Below are positions 11,389 to 23,466 of a DNA stretch of 64,000 bases, one piece after another. The first letter of the stretch is position 1, and each line of letters opens with the position of its first letter. The notes below the pieces were generated by a model, which had not been told where the DNA came from, searched no databases, and saw only the letters and a list, made by a program, of their open reading frames with translations. Source of the DNA: Quillaja saponaria (lineage: Eukaryota; Streptophyta; Magnoliopsida; Fabales; Quillajaceae); contig CM055606.1 of NCBI GenBank assembly GCA_029379385.1, positions 14,657,142-14,721,141 on the forward strand. Reading direction: 5' to 3'. Made by a program: the position numbers and the translations under genes.

Positions 11389-13270
11389 TTTTGATCTTGA
11401 AGCAGTCCATTGCCCGTCTTGCCCTGTATGTTAGCCTAGACTTGGTAAAAAAGAAAGAATAGGTGTCAGCAGTTTAAGGCACCTACAATTCAACTATTTG
11501 CTGGCTAGTAATGTGATATGATGCATCGCGTTATCTCAAAACAAATGCTTATTATATTGCATTGAAATTGTATTTTTCTTACAGAGTGCAGTTATTGCAC
11601 TCTAGCATGGATTTCTTCCAGAAGACTGCACAGTGCACAGAGGAAAGCTATACATGGGCGATCACAATGTGAGTGTTTCTGACATTAATAAGATCAATCA
11701 TAAATCCTTGTTTGGAAATGTTCCTTTCCTTTTTCTTTTTTGTGATAAATGATTTCTTTCCTGTCCTTTTAACAGGGTCTTGTAGTCTTAAATATGATGT
11801 CGACAAAAGTAGCAATAGGGTGGTTCTACTATTATTTGAAGCAGAACCAATATTTTTGGGTAGGTGTATATAAATTAAGCAACTTTCAGTATCCTAAGCT
11901 TCATCTGGAGAGGAGGACTCTGTTATGCTTTCCAAGTGCTGATAGAGCCTGGAACTGAATTTGTTATGATTTTTTTTTTCTCCCGACACCTAGCTACATA
12001 ATATTTATTCTCAGTGACATCAGTCTTCACGTCTAAATGTACTATTTCTCTTAAAGATGTAAAAATAATGGTCGTTTTATAAGGACCTGCTTTTTAAGTT
12101 CTATGTGGATCATCCTAGTTCTTGTATCTCTTACCCATGCATAATGTGAGTGCTACTCTGCCGATACTGGGGGCATTATATATGTTTCTGCTGGAGTTGG
12201 GTCTACATGTATGAATTTATTTTACATCTGATATAGGGCGCGTGTGTAAAATGTTGATAAAGCTACCAAGGTTTCCAGAATGGAGGGTGAAAAAAAGGAC
12301 ACCATCCAGCAAAAGTAGCAAAAGCTAACTTTTAAGTTACTTCTTTCTACCACAGAAATGTTACAGTGGCTGCTATACCAAATCAAGTCTGAAATAACAT
12401 TATAGCATGAAGATTTAACAGGCATCTAACTTTAAGTTGTGAATAAGAATTTTAAGAAAAAATTATACTTTCTACCCATTGTTTGTGATAGGGAAGGGAA
12501 TTTTTATGTGCAACAAAATTAACTTATTCCTCAAAGAAAACTATATGCGTAGAACAAATAATTTGTCCTTTCGTTGGAAAAAAGAAGAAGAAGAAGAAAA
12601 CCTTTATGATGTTCTAAACTATAACAATTTTTGGAATATTATTTTTAGATCGAAATAAAAATCTTTATATATATAGGTGTAATTGTAATTGAATTTTACT
12701 GGGTTAACTCTGAAAGAAAATTCAAAAAATAAAAATAAAAAATTACAAGGAAAGAAGAAACCATTTAGGTATATGGAGGGTGAGCCTTGGCAGCAATTGT
12801 TGCTGCCTTGTGAGAAAAGTAGAGCAGGATAGAAACACCTAGTGTTGGTTGCTTTAGATATGTCCCACACTAATAATGACCACCTAATTAAGCTTGAATG
12901 TATGATTAAAAACAGATATATGGAGGACTCAAAAACATAGTAGCTCCTATCTAACCCTTGGTTGACTTAATAATTTAATTTTGGGGGCATATTTCACACT
13001 CAGAGTCAAACAGATACACATCTTTAATTAAAAGAATTAATTTGTCATTGATTTCTGTCTGAAAAATCTAATTATTTCCTAATGATTAATTAAATCTAGA
13101 CTTATTGCTTAATTAAATGATTAACACTTGGCATAGCATTACCGTTACCCACTCTCTTAGGTATAGAAAATCCACAAGGTCAATTACTGTGACACCAACA
13201 GCATCTACTCCTTTGATCCTCTAGAAATGGTACCATTTTGTACCTAACACATGGATAGACTTTTTGGCCA
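11389..13270. other. 3' flank of the kinase gene and start of the MYB upstream spacer
   Basis: Transcribed 3' flank of the Raf-like gene is probable up to roughly 11.6-12.2 kb (several AATAAA-like sites), then AT-rich spacer. A perfect short palindrome with arms GGCAGCAA/TTGCTGCC around TTG lies at 12789-12807. Open frames here (for example 11673-11873, 12222-12425 minus, 12619-12870 minus) have low-complexity, non-protein-like translations. Confidence 0.5.
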
Positions 13271-13302
13271 GAAGTCAAAGGCGGCACGTGCCGGTTGACT
13301 TC
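13271..13302. promoter_or_regulatory. Composite palindrome: two W-boxes flanking a G-box
   Basis: GAAGTCAA and its exact reverse complement TTGACTTC are 16 bp apart. Between them is GGCACGTGCC, itself a perfect 10-bp palindrome with the CACGTG G-box. Each outer arm holds a TTGAC(T/C) W-box core. The site lies about 2.6 kb upstream of the RAX-type MYB and 1.9 kb past the kinase gene. WRKY factors bind TTGAC and bHLH/bZIP factors bind CACGTG; use here is inferred from motif and symmetry only. Confidence 0.4.
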
Positions 13303-15740
13303 TAACATCTGTAAGGAAGATATACGGCAACTGATTATGACCAATCAATAGTAGCAGCATTATTTAAACTTTTATTCGAGCATTATTTCATAGCTAAATT
13401 ACAAAAAAATAAATTTATGATAAATATTTGCATGTGATAATGGGATAATGAAAATAATTTATAAACAACTGCATGTAATTGTTTTTTAATTTTTGGCATG
13501 TGAGTATCCAAGTAGTTTTGATGTCTATGCAAAATGTCAATTGTTTATAACCCTCTTGAATATAAAATTCAAGGTTGTGAATTAAGGATGCTTGCATGTT
13601 TTATAAAAGAAAAATGCTTATCTAACAAATTGTTGCACTGAATAAGAAAATTTTGGATACTGAGATATTATACCTAGAGAATTGATGTTCAAATATTTTT
13701 AATGTTTAATTATTATTTTTATTTAGTGATAGATACATAGTGTCATAATTATCGCACAAAATACATAAAATGTCTTCTCTTAAAAATTTCAAACCCCAAC
13801 AAATCAGGAAAGGAAGCATATCCTAACCATCATACCATCAGCTGAATTTAGGCATCTTTGATTCCACATATATCATCAATACAGTAGTAATTGTCTAACT
13901 CTCAGAGTTCTAATCATCATTTTGTTTGTTATATATGAAAAACCACGTAACATTTTTTCTTTCTTTATTTTTAATTTTACAAAAAAAAATAAAAAAAATA
14001 GATCGTGCATTAGGAATAGCTAGCAAGTTAAAGTGATAAGAAGAAAGTCAAATTAATTATTGGATGCTCTAACTATGGGTTTGTTACACTTTCTTATAAT
14101 GTAAAAGGTATAAAAAGGGTTTGACATGTGTTGGTAACTTGACTTGAAAGAAGGGGCAAAGACCAAAATATTTGAGCTCAGCAACTTCATGTGTCTGTTT
14201 GTAGCATATTATTAATTTACAAAAAGCACATTATTATTTAGTCATTCAAGGAAAATACTAATTAGTATATTGTATTACACTCTAAAATCAATCTAAATCT
14301 TGCACACCTCACAATTTTTATTGAGTTATCTCAAAAGAAAAAAAAAAAACTCTTCCTGTGATTTTTTTTTTCCTTTACAAATCTATAACTTGTGAGATTT
14401 TAATCCTTTAAATTGTTGATCATGCCTAAAACTAAATTTCAAATCAAGTATTTTGAAATGGATTACTGAAGTCAATTTAATAATTTGGAAATAATTAATT
14501 ATTGCAACCACTACTTTTTTTCTGGGTATGCAAAGATCATGATAACTGTAGCACCAATAATGTGCTCTGTGCTTATCCTTATATTATTATACAATAGTCT
14601 TAAGGTTGGTCTTCTTGATGATGGAATTATGCACTACTTAATTAATGCCTTTTAATTTTCTTTGGAGAAGAAATGCAGGGTGTCAATGAGAGATTCTTGT
14701 TTATAGGGAGAAAGACAAGAAGAAGCATGTTTTCTTCTTCCTAAAGATCTGAGTTATCTATAATTGGTTGATTAGGATATAAATTAATTATAAACTATGT
14801 TATTGTTAGTGAGTGCTTTTTGAAATTTGATAGTTTCTTCTTGTTATGTTTCACTGTTGGTGAGGTTCCTGGACCTCTCCTTCTTCTTCCTACTTTGTTT
14901 AAGATATTCATTACAAAATATTAAAGAAGGAAACCAAAGGTCAATGACTGATATTGCTTCTTCTAAAAGGGTTTGAATTTCCAAATGCCTTTTCTTTTGG
15001 CTTCCTTTTTTTTTTTTTTTGTTCATTCTTAATGTTTCCATGTTTTTAATTATAAAAATGTACCACAAACCAATTAACTTCTCCCAACTAGGGCAGATCA
15101 TCACAGCCAGCACTGCATAAGAAAAAAGAAAATAAATTTTAAAAAATATATAAGAATTAATTAATTTCTTCAAATGCTTTAGGTGAGCTGATAATTTATC
15201 ATTAATTTAATATTCTAGTCTAGATAAAATATTTAGATTGAACTCAAGACTATCAATTCAATTTTATTAATTGCTCTACATTTTCAATGTGTGTTGCTAA
15301 CTATTAAAATGAAAGTTGATAAGACAATTTTTTTTTTTAAACATTGAAATTACAGCCAATGATACATTTTCTTTTAACACAAGTTAATGTAGCTGGGATG
15401 GCTTGTCGACAATGGAATCAAGGATAATACTGACAAACTAAGAGGATGGAGATCTTCTTCTAATCTAATACCTGTAGAGCACAGGGTTCAAATATTAAAC
15501 TAGTGGACCTTGAAAAAAGCAGTGAAATATTATATCCAAAATAAGAAGAAATTTGTGTTGTAATTTGTCCAGTAGCATACATATTAAATCGTTGATGAGC
15601 TAACTAATCCAAAAAGGAAGAGAGAGAGAGAGATCATAAACCCTAGAAGCAGAAGAAATGGAGTTGAATAGAGAGGGGGGAGAGGGTGAGATGTAAGACT
15701 TTTTTGTCCTTGAAGCACCGCATCACCCACTCTTCCTACC
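13303..15740. other. AT-rich upstream region of the RAX-type MYB
   Basis: No gene recognised. The DNA is AT-rich with poly-A/T runs. A GA repeat lies at 15619-15632 and a purine-rich leader just before the TATA box. The open frame at 14844-15173 (minus) gives a lysine-rich low-complexity translation and is not supported. RAX genes are known for long regulatory upstream regions, but no specific element beyond the palindrome at 13271 stands out. Confidence 0.4.
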
Positions 15741-15747
15741 TATAAAT
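15741..15747 (+). promoter_or_regulatory. TATA box of the MYB gene
   Basis: TATAAAT, 121 bp upstream of the MYB start codon and followed by a C/T-rich then A/G-rich leader, as expected for a plant TATA promoter with a leader of about 85-90 bases. Confidence 0.6.
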
Positions 15748-15861
15748 CTTGGTTTTCTTTCTCCATTATTTCCCCAACAATCTCATACAGCCTTCTCTTG
15801 ATATTTTCTTGAAGAAAGGAGATAGAGAAAGCAAAGGAAAGAAAAAAAAAAGCACAAAGAG

Positions 15862-17235
15862 ATGGGTCGAGCTCCTTGCTGTGACAAAGCGAACGTGAAG
15901 AAGGGACCTTGGTCTCCAGAAGAGGATGTTACACTTAAAGCCTATATTGAGAAAAATGGAACTGGAGGCAATTGGATTGCTCTTCCTCAGAAAATTGGTA
16001 TATCATCATCTTTCTTAGAGAGTATATATTTATATATATATATATATATATAGTAGTAAACATGCCTTTTGTTTTTAGATTTTGATCATGATGGATCCAT
16101 TTTTACAGGGCTCAAGAGATGTGGAAAGAGTTGCAGATTAAGATGGTTAAATTACTTGAGGCCCAACATCAAGCATGGTGCATTCTCGGAAGAAGAAGAC
16201 AACATCATCTGCAACCTTTATATAAGTATTGGCAGCAGGTACCCTATCTCACTCTCTCTCCATGTTCTCTTTCTCCAAGATTGTCACATAGAATTCTACA
16301 TCCTTTTGCTTGTCCTTTTTCTTTGTCACTAGAATAAGTACTCCTCTATGTGAATTATAGAATTCAAGTTCTTGGCTTCTGTTTGTCCTTGTTTCTTTGT
16401 TATTTCTTGGAAACTAATGCCTTTTATTATTTTTTTATCTATCTTTAGGTGGTCTATTATTGCAGCCCAGTTACCTGGTAGGACAGATAATGACATCAAG
16501 AACTACTGGAACACCAGATTGAAGAAGAAATTACTAGGGAGGAGGAAACAATCTAACTTCAATCGGCTTGGTGACGCGAAAGATACAAATGGAGTAGAAG
16601 AAAACACTTGTCCAAATGCCTTAAGCAACTCAGCCGTTGAGAGACTTCAATTGCATATGCATCTTCAAAGCCTTCAGAGTCCTTTCTCTAATTTCTTCAA
16701 TAACCGTGCACTGTGGCCTAAGTTGCTTCCAGTTCAAGAAAAGATGATCCAAAACCTCCAATCTTTGAATGATAACCCAAATTACCCTATGACCCAACAT
16801 GTGCTGCCAATCCCCTATGGACCAACTAGTAGTGTTGGTAACTTAATTCAAGAAGATAATGTGAAAACCAGCAATTCAAAGGTTGATGAATTGAGGAAGT
16901 CTTTGAATGGCATGTCATCAAGTGCACTAAGAGCAGATGGAATTGAACAGACCAACATGGGATTTCAACAGGTTTCTTCTTTACAAGCTGAATTGGATGA
17001 CATTCTCAACAACAGAAGTGCTGGTTTTTACTTGCCACAACAAGAAGATCAGATGGCTGATCAATTTGATTGTTTCAAAGAAATGAATGGATCAAGGGAG
17101 AGCTTGATGATGAGCTGGTGGTCTAATGATTTTGACGCGACAAAATCATCATCCTCAAATTCTTGGGATTCAACTCCTGTTCTTGATCACTCAGAGGGGA
17201 TTTTCCGAAACTATGAACTGGGTTACAATATGTAG
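15862..17235 (+). CDS. RAX: R2R3-MYB transcription factor, subgroup 14, RAX/Blind type
   Basis: Nuclear DNA-binding regulator. RAX1-3 (MYB37/38/84) and tomato Blind promote axillary meristem formation; the sister MYB36/68 promotes endodermal differentiation. Exons 15862..15997, 16109..16238 and 16449..17235 have the standard R2R3-MYB intron positions (after KIG, and inside GSR-W) and give 350 aa. The start [17 protein letters not shown] is canonical. R2 (about 14-63) and R3 (about 68-114) keep the Trp ladder, with the first R3 Trp replaced by Phe (GAFSEEED) as in most R2R3 proteins. [15 protein letters not shown] is intact. Outside the MYB domain, [24 protein letters not shown] and LWPKLLP match my recall of RAX1 rather than MYB36, and the acidic, Trp/Ser-rich tail ([17 protein letters not shown]) also fits RAX1. 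A small change: IKHGA in place of the usual IKHGG before FSEEED. No lesions seen. Confidence 0.93.
16024..16053. repeat. (TA)n microsatellite in MYB intron 1
   Basis: A nearly pure run of about 15 TA units between exons 1 and 2 of the MYB gene. A second, shorter (TA)n run occurs in the 3' flank near 17373-17391. Confidence 0.9.
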
Positions 17236-19324
17236 CTAATTAATAACAGTGACTTAAATTTTTAGGTCTTGGGTGTTTATATGGAAATTTGATCATATAT
17301 AAGATGGGGAAACTGGAGAGTCCAATATCAGGCCTTGTAAGGAGTGTGAATAATTAATAATGTTAATCACCTTATATATATATATATATATGCATGTATC
17401 TTTCTGAAACTCTTCATTTTGCTGTGGTTATAGCCTTTACAGCCAAAGCTTGCTTTATGTTTTGCAGAAGCCAGCTTCAAGTCAAAATCATTTTGCTTTT
17501 TGCACACATATGCATACAGTTACAATATCCTAGGGCTTCAATATAGGCTTGATCATGTACAGAAATTCACACATGCAACAGCTGGCCAATTCCTTTAATT
17601 TTAGAGGCAACTAGTCCACCACCACTAATTGAATAACAAGAAGATAAACCAAAGAGCGACAGAGAGGAAGGGTTAAATTTTTGGATGGGTCCCAACGTTA
17701 TTTGGTCACATAGTTTGCGGATTCACATTTAACTCAGAATGGTTGAAGATACAAGATGAGGTTGAAGTCATAAGCTTATATAATAACCAATTTAAGTTAG
17801 CGTGATCATAATTTACGTTGATAGTCAGTGACCATCTAATTTTTTTTCTTCAAAAGGTAGACCGAGAGCCAGACATGCGAAGAGACCAACCATTACAAAA
17901 CATGAAATTAAGGCAATGCAACAACCTGATTATAATATTTGACAAGTTTGCTGTTGCTGGACTTTGAGCCTTTGCGGGGGTAATTAATAGTCTTCTTCAC
18001 ATTCACTTGGGTTTCATGTTCCGAAGAATACCCTTCAACCTTGTCATAATGTCATTGAACTTTTAGGTAAAAGTATACTTCATCTCTTCTCTGTATCTCA
18101 TTTGTCAAGTGAGCTTGTTCCCAAATTCCCCATATTTATGATTCGAATAACCAACACAATTATTGTACTCATTTTTGTAAGCAGTCTTTGTCACGTGCTC
18201 GAATAATCAAATTCACTTTCATTTGGTAAAGCTTGACATTCCCTCACGATGTGCTGGATTTACAACAGCAAAGCCAGTATAGTATGCACTTTTGGTTTTT
18301 TACCCATGACAGCTGGTATTTAGAGTGCTTCTTCTCTAATAATATATAAATCGCTAAACTATCTGAAAGATTTACGCCTAATTTTATGTTTCAAAAGTAA
18401 ATTGTAAGACGTTTTGACGACTTACCAGTAGTTTTATGTTTCATAGAAAATTGGAAACCAGTATGAAGATTTATGGTGCAATAATATTGATTTGTAGTAA
18501 ATAAGCAAACTAACGATTTTTGTCTTATTAAATTAAATGCTTCATATATAGTAAATCGTCATAAATTCTGGCATTTTATATCTTACTGTAGGCGATAACA
18601 ACAACATTCATCTTGTAACTTCTTCCCTTTTCCATTTGTTATCTAAACAAAGAATATAGTAACAGAAAGGTTGATCAATATTTTCAGAAGAAGGAAATAT
18701 TATTAGATATTAGATATAAATGGACCTTAGTGACATCGTATTTGAATTCTTTAAAATTTCAATGCTCAATGGAACTCTGCCTCCTCTACTATTTCTGATT
18801 ACAGTATTAAGAATTAGGTTCTATTTAGAAGTTTAGAGGGAGATGAGAGGAAAGTAAATCAAAGGAGAATATAAGAGAATATAATAGAAGAAAAATGACA
18901 TTTACCACTATTTTCGAGTTAAGAAAAAAAAAAAAAAAGGAGAGGAAAAGATAAAATAATGTACAATTCTTATTTTGTGTATAGTTAAAAAGAGAAAATA
19001 ATATAACATTACATATTGTGCGTTTAAAATATTTTGTTTACATATTAATATATATTTACATAAAATAAAAAAATCTTAGTCATAATAAACATAAATTATA
19101 ATATATTTTATTTTCTCGATCCAAATCCTTTCCATTAGACTTTGGAGAGAATTGAAGAAATACGTGTACCATTACATAACATATCTTTAAAGAAACTTTA
19201 ACACGTTAGCAGCAAACACTTTACCATTTGTCCACCTAAAATTCCGTCTTCCTCCTACTTTCTATTAACATTTTCGTTTTCTATCAGATGGTGAATCAAG
19301 ATAGGCATTTCTGCAGCCTGCAGG
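17236..19324. other. Spacer downstream of the MYB gene
   Basis: 3' flank then AT-rich spacer. No protein-like open frame. TTTTATGTTTCA occurs twice about 50 bp apart (near 18382 and 18432). The part around 18810-19150 has purine-rich (GAGGGAGATGAGAGGAAAG) and pyrimidine-rich ends like some plant MITEs, but I could not match the two ends convincingly. Confidence 0.35.
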
Positions 19325-19777
19325 AGAAGATGAAGAAGAAACTGTTGTTAAGAATTCTTCTGACGAGTCAGAACAAAAGAAGTTGAAGGACGATGATGAT
19401 GTTTTGTATGCACACAATTTCCTGCAGACCAATTCTTTACCAAACTTTCAGCTCCCTGATAAGAGTACCTCATGAAAAAGCAGACTCACCTCATTGAAAC
19501 TAATTCTATTCACGGTGCCCTTGAATCAATCCTGCCAGATGATGACTCTAAGGAAGCATTTTATACTGTAATTCTTGCCGAAACCACTGTCATATCTCCT
19601 CCACAAATATCCACAGAAGTCAATACTAAACCAAGCAACACTAGCCTGAGTGAAGAGACCAGAAAAGCATTGAAAATCCTACAAGACTTCCTCTTTGAAG
19701 ACTTCTCCCTTCTGTTACACCCTGGACGCTCCAGCGCCATGAAAACTACCCTCAGTTACCCTCAGCTAAAAGGTTAA
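19325..19777 (+). pseudogene. Unrecognised gene fragment with a frameshift
   Basis: Two adjoining frames read as protein-like. The first (about 19325-19474) encodes an acidic stretch (DEEETVVKNSSDESEQKK) that ends at TGA just as the second frame begins. The second (19472-19777) encodes 101 aa with no low-complexity bias, including SEETRKALKILQDFLFEDF. The switch of frame suggests one broken coding region. I recognise no domain. It might be a captured exon or part of a transposon gene. It lies just left of a SINE and about 600 bp from the convergent MATE gene. Function unknown. Confidence 0.35.
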
Positions 19778-20026
19778 AGAGATGAATTAAGCAGCTAGCT
19801 TAGTGTCTTTGTGGAGTGTCAATGTGACAATTCCTCACATTGCTAACATAGTAAAACTTAAAATTATATATAAATCTACGAGCCACTCCTCTTAATATCA
19901 ATAGAGTAGTTTATGAGTGACTTTAACATGATATCCAAGCTTGGTTCTAGGTCCTTCTAATGCGTTTTAATCCCTGATAAAAAGACAGCCATATGCTTGT
20001 GCTTACCAAGCATGTCTTATTGCTTA

Positions 20027-20205
20027 AAAAAAGGGCTCACCCGGTGCACAAAGTGCTCCCCGGCTATTGCGGGGGTAGGGGGAGGGTGGGCACATATGTA
20101 CGCAGCCTTTTCCTTACATTTTTGCAAAGAGGCTGTTTCCACGCCTCGAACCCGTGACCTACAGGTCACCAAAGGAACAACTTTACCATTGCGCAAAGGC
20201 TCTCA
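20027..20205 (-). mobile_element. tRNA-derived SINE (Au-SINE-like), minus orientation
   Basis: Read on the minus strand it begins GAGCCTTTGCGCAATGGTAA (pol III A-box region). A B-box follows (GGTTCGAGGCG, consensus GGTTCGANTCC), then GTGGAAACAGCCTCTTTGC, GGCTGCGTAC and a GTGCACCGGG motif, ending in a T run. This order and these phrases are the hallmark of the plant Au SINE family as I remember it. A 6-bp TGCTTA flanks both sides (20021-20026 and 20206-20211), which fits a target-site duplication. Length is about 180 bp, typical for the family. A and B boxes are only slightly diverged, so the insertion is not very old. It lies about 200 bp beyond the MATE stop codon. Confidence 0.85.
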
Positions 20206-20403
20206 TGCTTAGTAGCGGGAAAAGTAAAGTTCCTCAAATAATTGAAAGTTTCAACTTAGTATGTTATTTATTACAAGTAGAATCACTAAATTGAATATTG
20301 GGTAAACCAGCTTCCTGGGTTCACTGGATTCGGAACCAGGATTCATCATCTTTATCATTGAAAAAAGCTTGTAGGTTGATTGGTACAAATTTTTGTGTCA
20401 ATT

Positions 20404-23313
20404 TCATGATAATGTAGAAATCTTGGTGTTGTCTACTCTGTCAGTAGCTTTCTGAACCTGCAAAAATTAAGCAAGATAACCACGAGAAAAATTATAAGAG
20501 CAAAGAGCAGGAATTGCAGTTTGTTTTGGTGTATTACCTCTTTCCCCCAGTCTGTGCGTAGAGTTATAATAGCAAGAAATAGTGCTTGCATAAATAGTGC
20601 CACAATGATTCCTACCCAGAGTCCCTGCAAACACATTTAATTTGACTTTTGATTGGTTTGGGAGAAAATAGAAGGTAAACCAAATAAAGTGTAATAGAAG
20701 TCCAGAATATAAAGGAAAGAGAAAAAATGAAGATACCTTTCCTCCAATATGGTAAACAAAAGCTAATAAGATACCAGTAGGAATGCCAATAAGATAGTAT
20801 GCTCCCAAGTTAACAAAAGCCCCAATCTTTTGCCACCCACATCCTCTGGCAGTTCCTAAAAACCAGCCAGTAAGTTATACATTTCAGTTTACTGAATATG
20901 GAAATGATTCTATTAAAAGGTGTTCTAGCTACAGTTAGTAAGAAACCAGCAGTTTTTAAAAAACCCATTTTGTTTATATGTGAATCTTAATGCTTTCCTG
21001 GTAGAAATTGAACCAGAACAGGAGGTAGATTGTGATTATAACGCTCAGACATTGACTGCAAAAAAAATGCTACTGAAGTTGTTTATGAATATGTGCATAT
21101 GAATTTTCCCATGTTTCGTGCATTCGGTTTTTTCATGTTTCAAGCATTAAGCTTGAAATTTGTCATGCACCTGAAAGCACAGATTGAATTCCATCAAAGA
21201 AGTGGGATGCTGCAAGCAAGATCAACATTTGTCCCACATATTTCACTACTTTTTCTTCTGTGCTGTAACAGTAGCCCCAAATATTACGGCCCAATATCAA
21301 GACAGTGGCTACAATGATGCCTTCTGTTGCAACCAAGGATACTGAAACACCTACTGCTAGAGTCGCTCTTCGTGGTCGCCTTGCACCTACTTCATTTGAC
21401 ACTCTTGTGCTGATACACATAAACAAGCAACTGTCAGTAAAACTAAGAACTTTCCGACCACCCTTTTGATTGTTTAGCTCAAAGGAACAAAAATACAAAT
21501 CACAGAAAAAGACTAACCTGATTGCACCACTGAGTCCAAGAGGTATCATGTAAACCAATGAACATGTGTTAAGGCTGTGAGTATGCCAGAGTTGGTTAGT
21601 CATACGGATCAGACTACCATTGTTATGCTTTTTCTATGAAAAACTAAATAGTTATCTTATTCTGAAGCTAATGTGTGATAATAGAAAACCTGATTGATAG
21701 GACAGATGTTTCAAGCTTTGGATTAGGGAGAAGACCCGACAACAGAACCATCCCTTCAAATGACCAAATCTCCAAGCTGTTCGGGTTCAGGGACATCAAA
21801 CCAAATAATCCCAGTTAGCATTCCAAAATGTTAAAATCCCTACAAAGTTGCAGATAAAATAAGCTATGCAACTACCTGAGCATTACAGCAGAAGGAATTG
21901 ATAGATTTAGAAATGTAGGGATACCATTTAAGGCCTCCCTTGAAAATCCAGTCCATGTTTTCTTACATGAGGGAGACTTTCTGACATAGATTATCAATAA
22001 CAATGCATTAATCCAGTAAGAGATGGCATTTGCCACTGCAGCTCCTTTGTTACCAAGGCCAGACTTGAATACTAGAAGCCAACAAATAAGTATATGTGCT
22101 AATGCTGTACATCCTGAGCTAACCATCATTGGTAGTACATTGTTTTGTGTTTGTAAGAACCTGACATGACATTGAAAAAGAGCATAAGCGAAAATGCTAG
22201 GTATCATGAAACGCGCATAACGTCCAGCTTCTGCTGATATCTCTGGATCTTGTCCAAAGAATAAAAGAATTTGGCCAGCATTGGCCCATATAGATGCAAG
22301 AGGGATGCAGACAAGTAGAAGAACAATCATTGCCCTCTGCATGTGTATACCAAGCATATGATACTCTTTCGCTCCATAGGACTGACCACAAAATGTATCT
22401 AATGCGCTTGCCATTCCAATCTGTTAAACGAAGCTAAAATAGAGTAAGATCTTGAAAACACAGAAACAAACTAGAGCGTACAAATTTTGCCTTCAGCAGG
22501 AAAAACAAATTGCTTCCCTTGTAAAGGAAATCCACTATTTAAAACGTAATATTGTATTACAATGTGTCCTAAGACTTTCATCTTTACCAATCATGTGTCA
22601 TCTGTAAGTGGACATAGCAGGGTGTTTTACTGGGTTTCTTTAGGATTGTGTCATACCAGATGTGTATGGAACTGAAAGGAATCTCTCACAAAACAAATTT
22701 CTACAATGGAAAGTGGTAATGCAGGGAGGGGGATGTTGGGCATTAAATTGTAGGCTAATTGCTCACAATAACAATTAACAATATATACAACTCAACTCAT
22801 ATCATATAATTCTAAAACTATCCCAACTCTCCTCTTTTACCCGACTTGGTACCGGCAGGGTACTGATTTGACAATTAGGAATCTATGACAAAGCAAGCAT
22901 ATTCTAAAACGGAGGAACTAAAACCAACATGTCAAGAGTGGTGTACTTCTTGTCCTTAAAATGATAAATCTGTTTTAGTCTGTAAAGGATACAGTACCAG
23001 ACTAAGTGAAAATAGATGATTAGAGACATCTTACCAACAAACTGAATCCGGTTACCGACGCAAAAGAAGTTGCCATGGAAGCACCAGCAAGAGAGAGCTC
23101 TCCAAGATGACCAACAAACATGACTGAAATCACTTGCAAACAATTTACTAGAAGATTCATTGTCATAAGTGGTCCTGCCAAAGCCAATTGCTTCTTCACC
23201 TCTGCTAAAACCTCATCTTTTTTGTTTCCATTTTTGGATTGACATGTATCAACATCTTGGGAGATTGGAATCAGTGGTGATTTAAGAATCTTTTTCTGTT
23301 CTTCCATGTCCAT
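20404..23313 (-). CDS. MATE efflux carrier (DETOXIFICATION 16-like)
   Basis: Multidrug and toxic compound extrusion family. These are H+-coupled membrane antiporters that move flavonoids, alkaloids or other organic compounds out of the cytosol; the substrate here is unknown. Eight exons in transcript order: 23035..23313, 21876..22420, 21690..21776, 21518..21574, 21171..21409, 20737..20855, 20538..20624, 20404..20457 (all complement). All borders are GT-AG with consistent phase, giving 488 aa, normal for the family. Recognisable blocks are QVISVMFVGHLGELSLAG, ASALDTFCGQSYGA, MIPSIFAYALFQC, GLGNKGAAVANAISYW, LLSGLLPNPKLETSVLSI and ARGCGWQKIGAFVNLGAYY. About 12 hydrophobic segments are expected. 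Oddity: the usually invariant NE(L/V)GAGNP after TM8 reads NEVGARRPRR, adding four arginines to a loop. The C-terminus is short. No stops; probably functional. A glycosyltransferase of flavonoid type lies next to it, but the link is only proximity. Confidence 0.92.
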
Positions 23314-23458
23314 ATTTTCTATTCACCGCTCTCCTTCTCACAAGTATCAAGCTTATGGAAAACTTGTTTTAGTAATTGCAGACATAAAAAATTAGATATC
23401 CAATCTTCTGAATCAGATTTATCATTTCTTGTTTTAGTGAGAGGCAGAGGTATTCCAT

Positions 23459-23466
23459 TTATATAA
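23459..23466 (-). promoter_or_regulatory. Probable TATA box of the MATE gene
   Basis: On the minus strand the sequence reads TTTATATAAATGG about 150 bp upstream of the MATE start codon, a good TATA match at a suitable distance. Confidence 0.5.

Noticed and set aside
20158..20205. tRNA gene on the minus strand, from the A- and B-box-like sequence
   Set aside because: The tRNA-like part cannot form a full cloverleaf and is followed by Au-SINE body sequence and a T tail, so it is the head of a SINE.
22815..22860. CTCCTCTTTTACCCGACTTG phrase in MATE intron 1 as part of a known dispersed repeat
   Set aside because: It looks familiar from plant repeats, but I could not define ends or a family from sequence alone.
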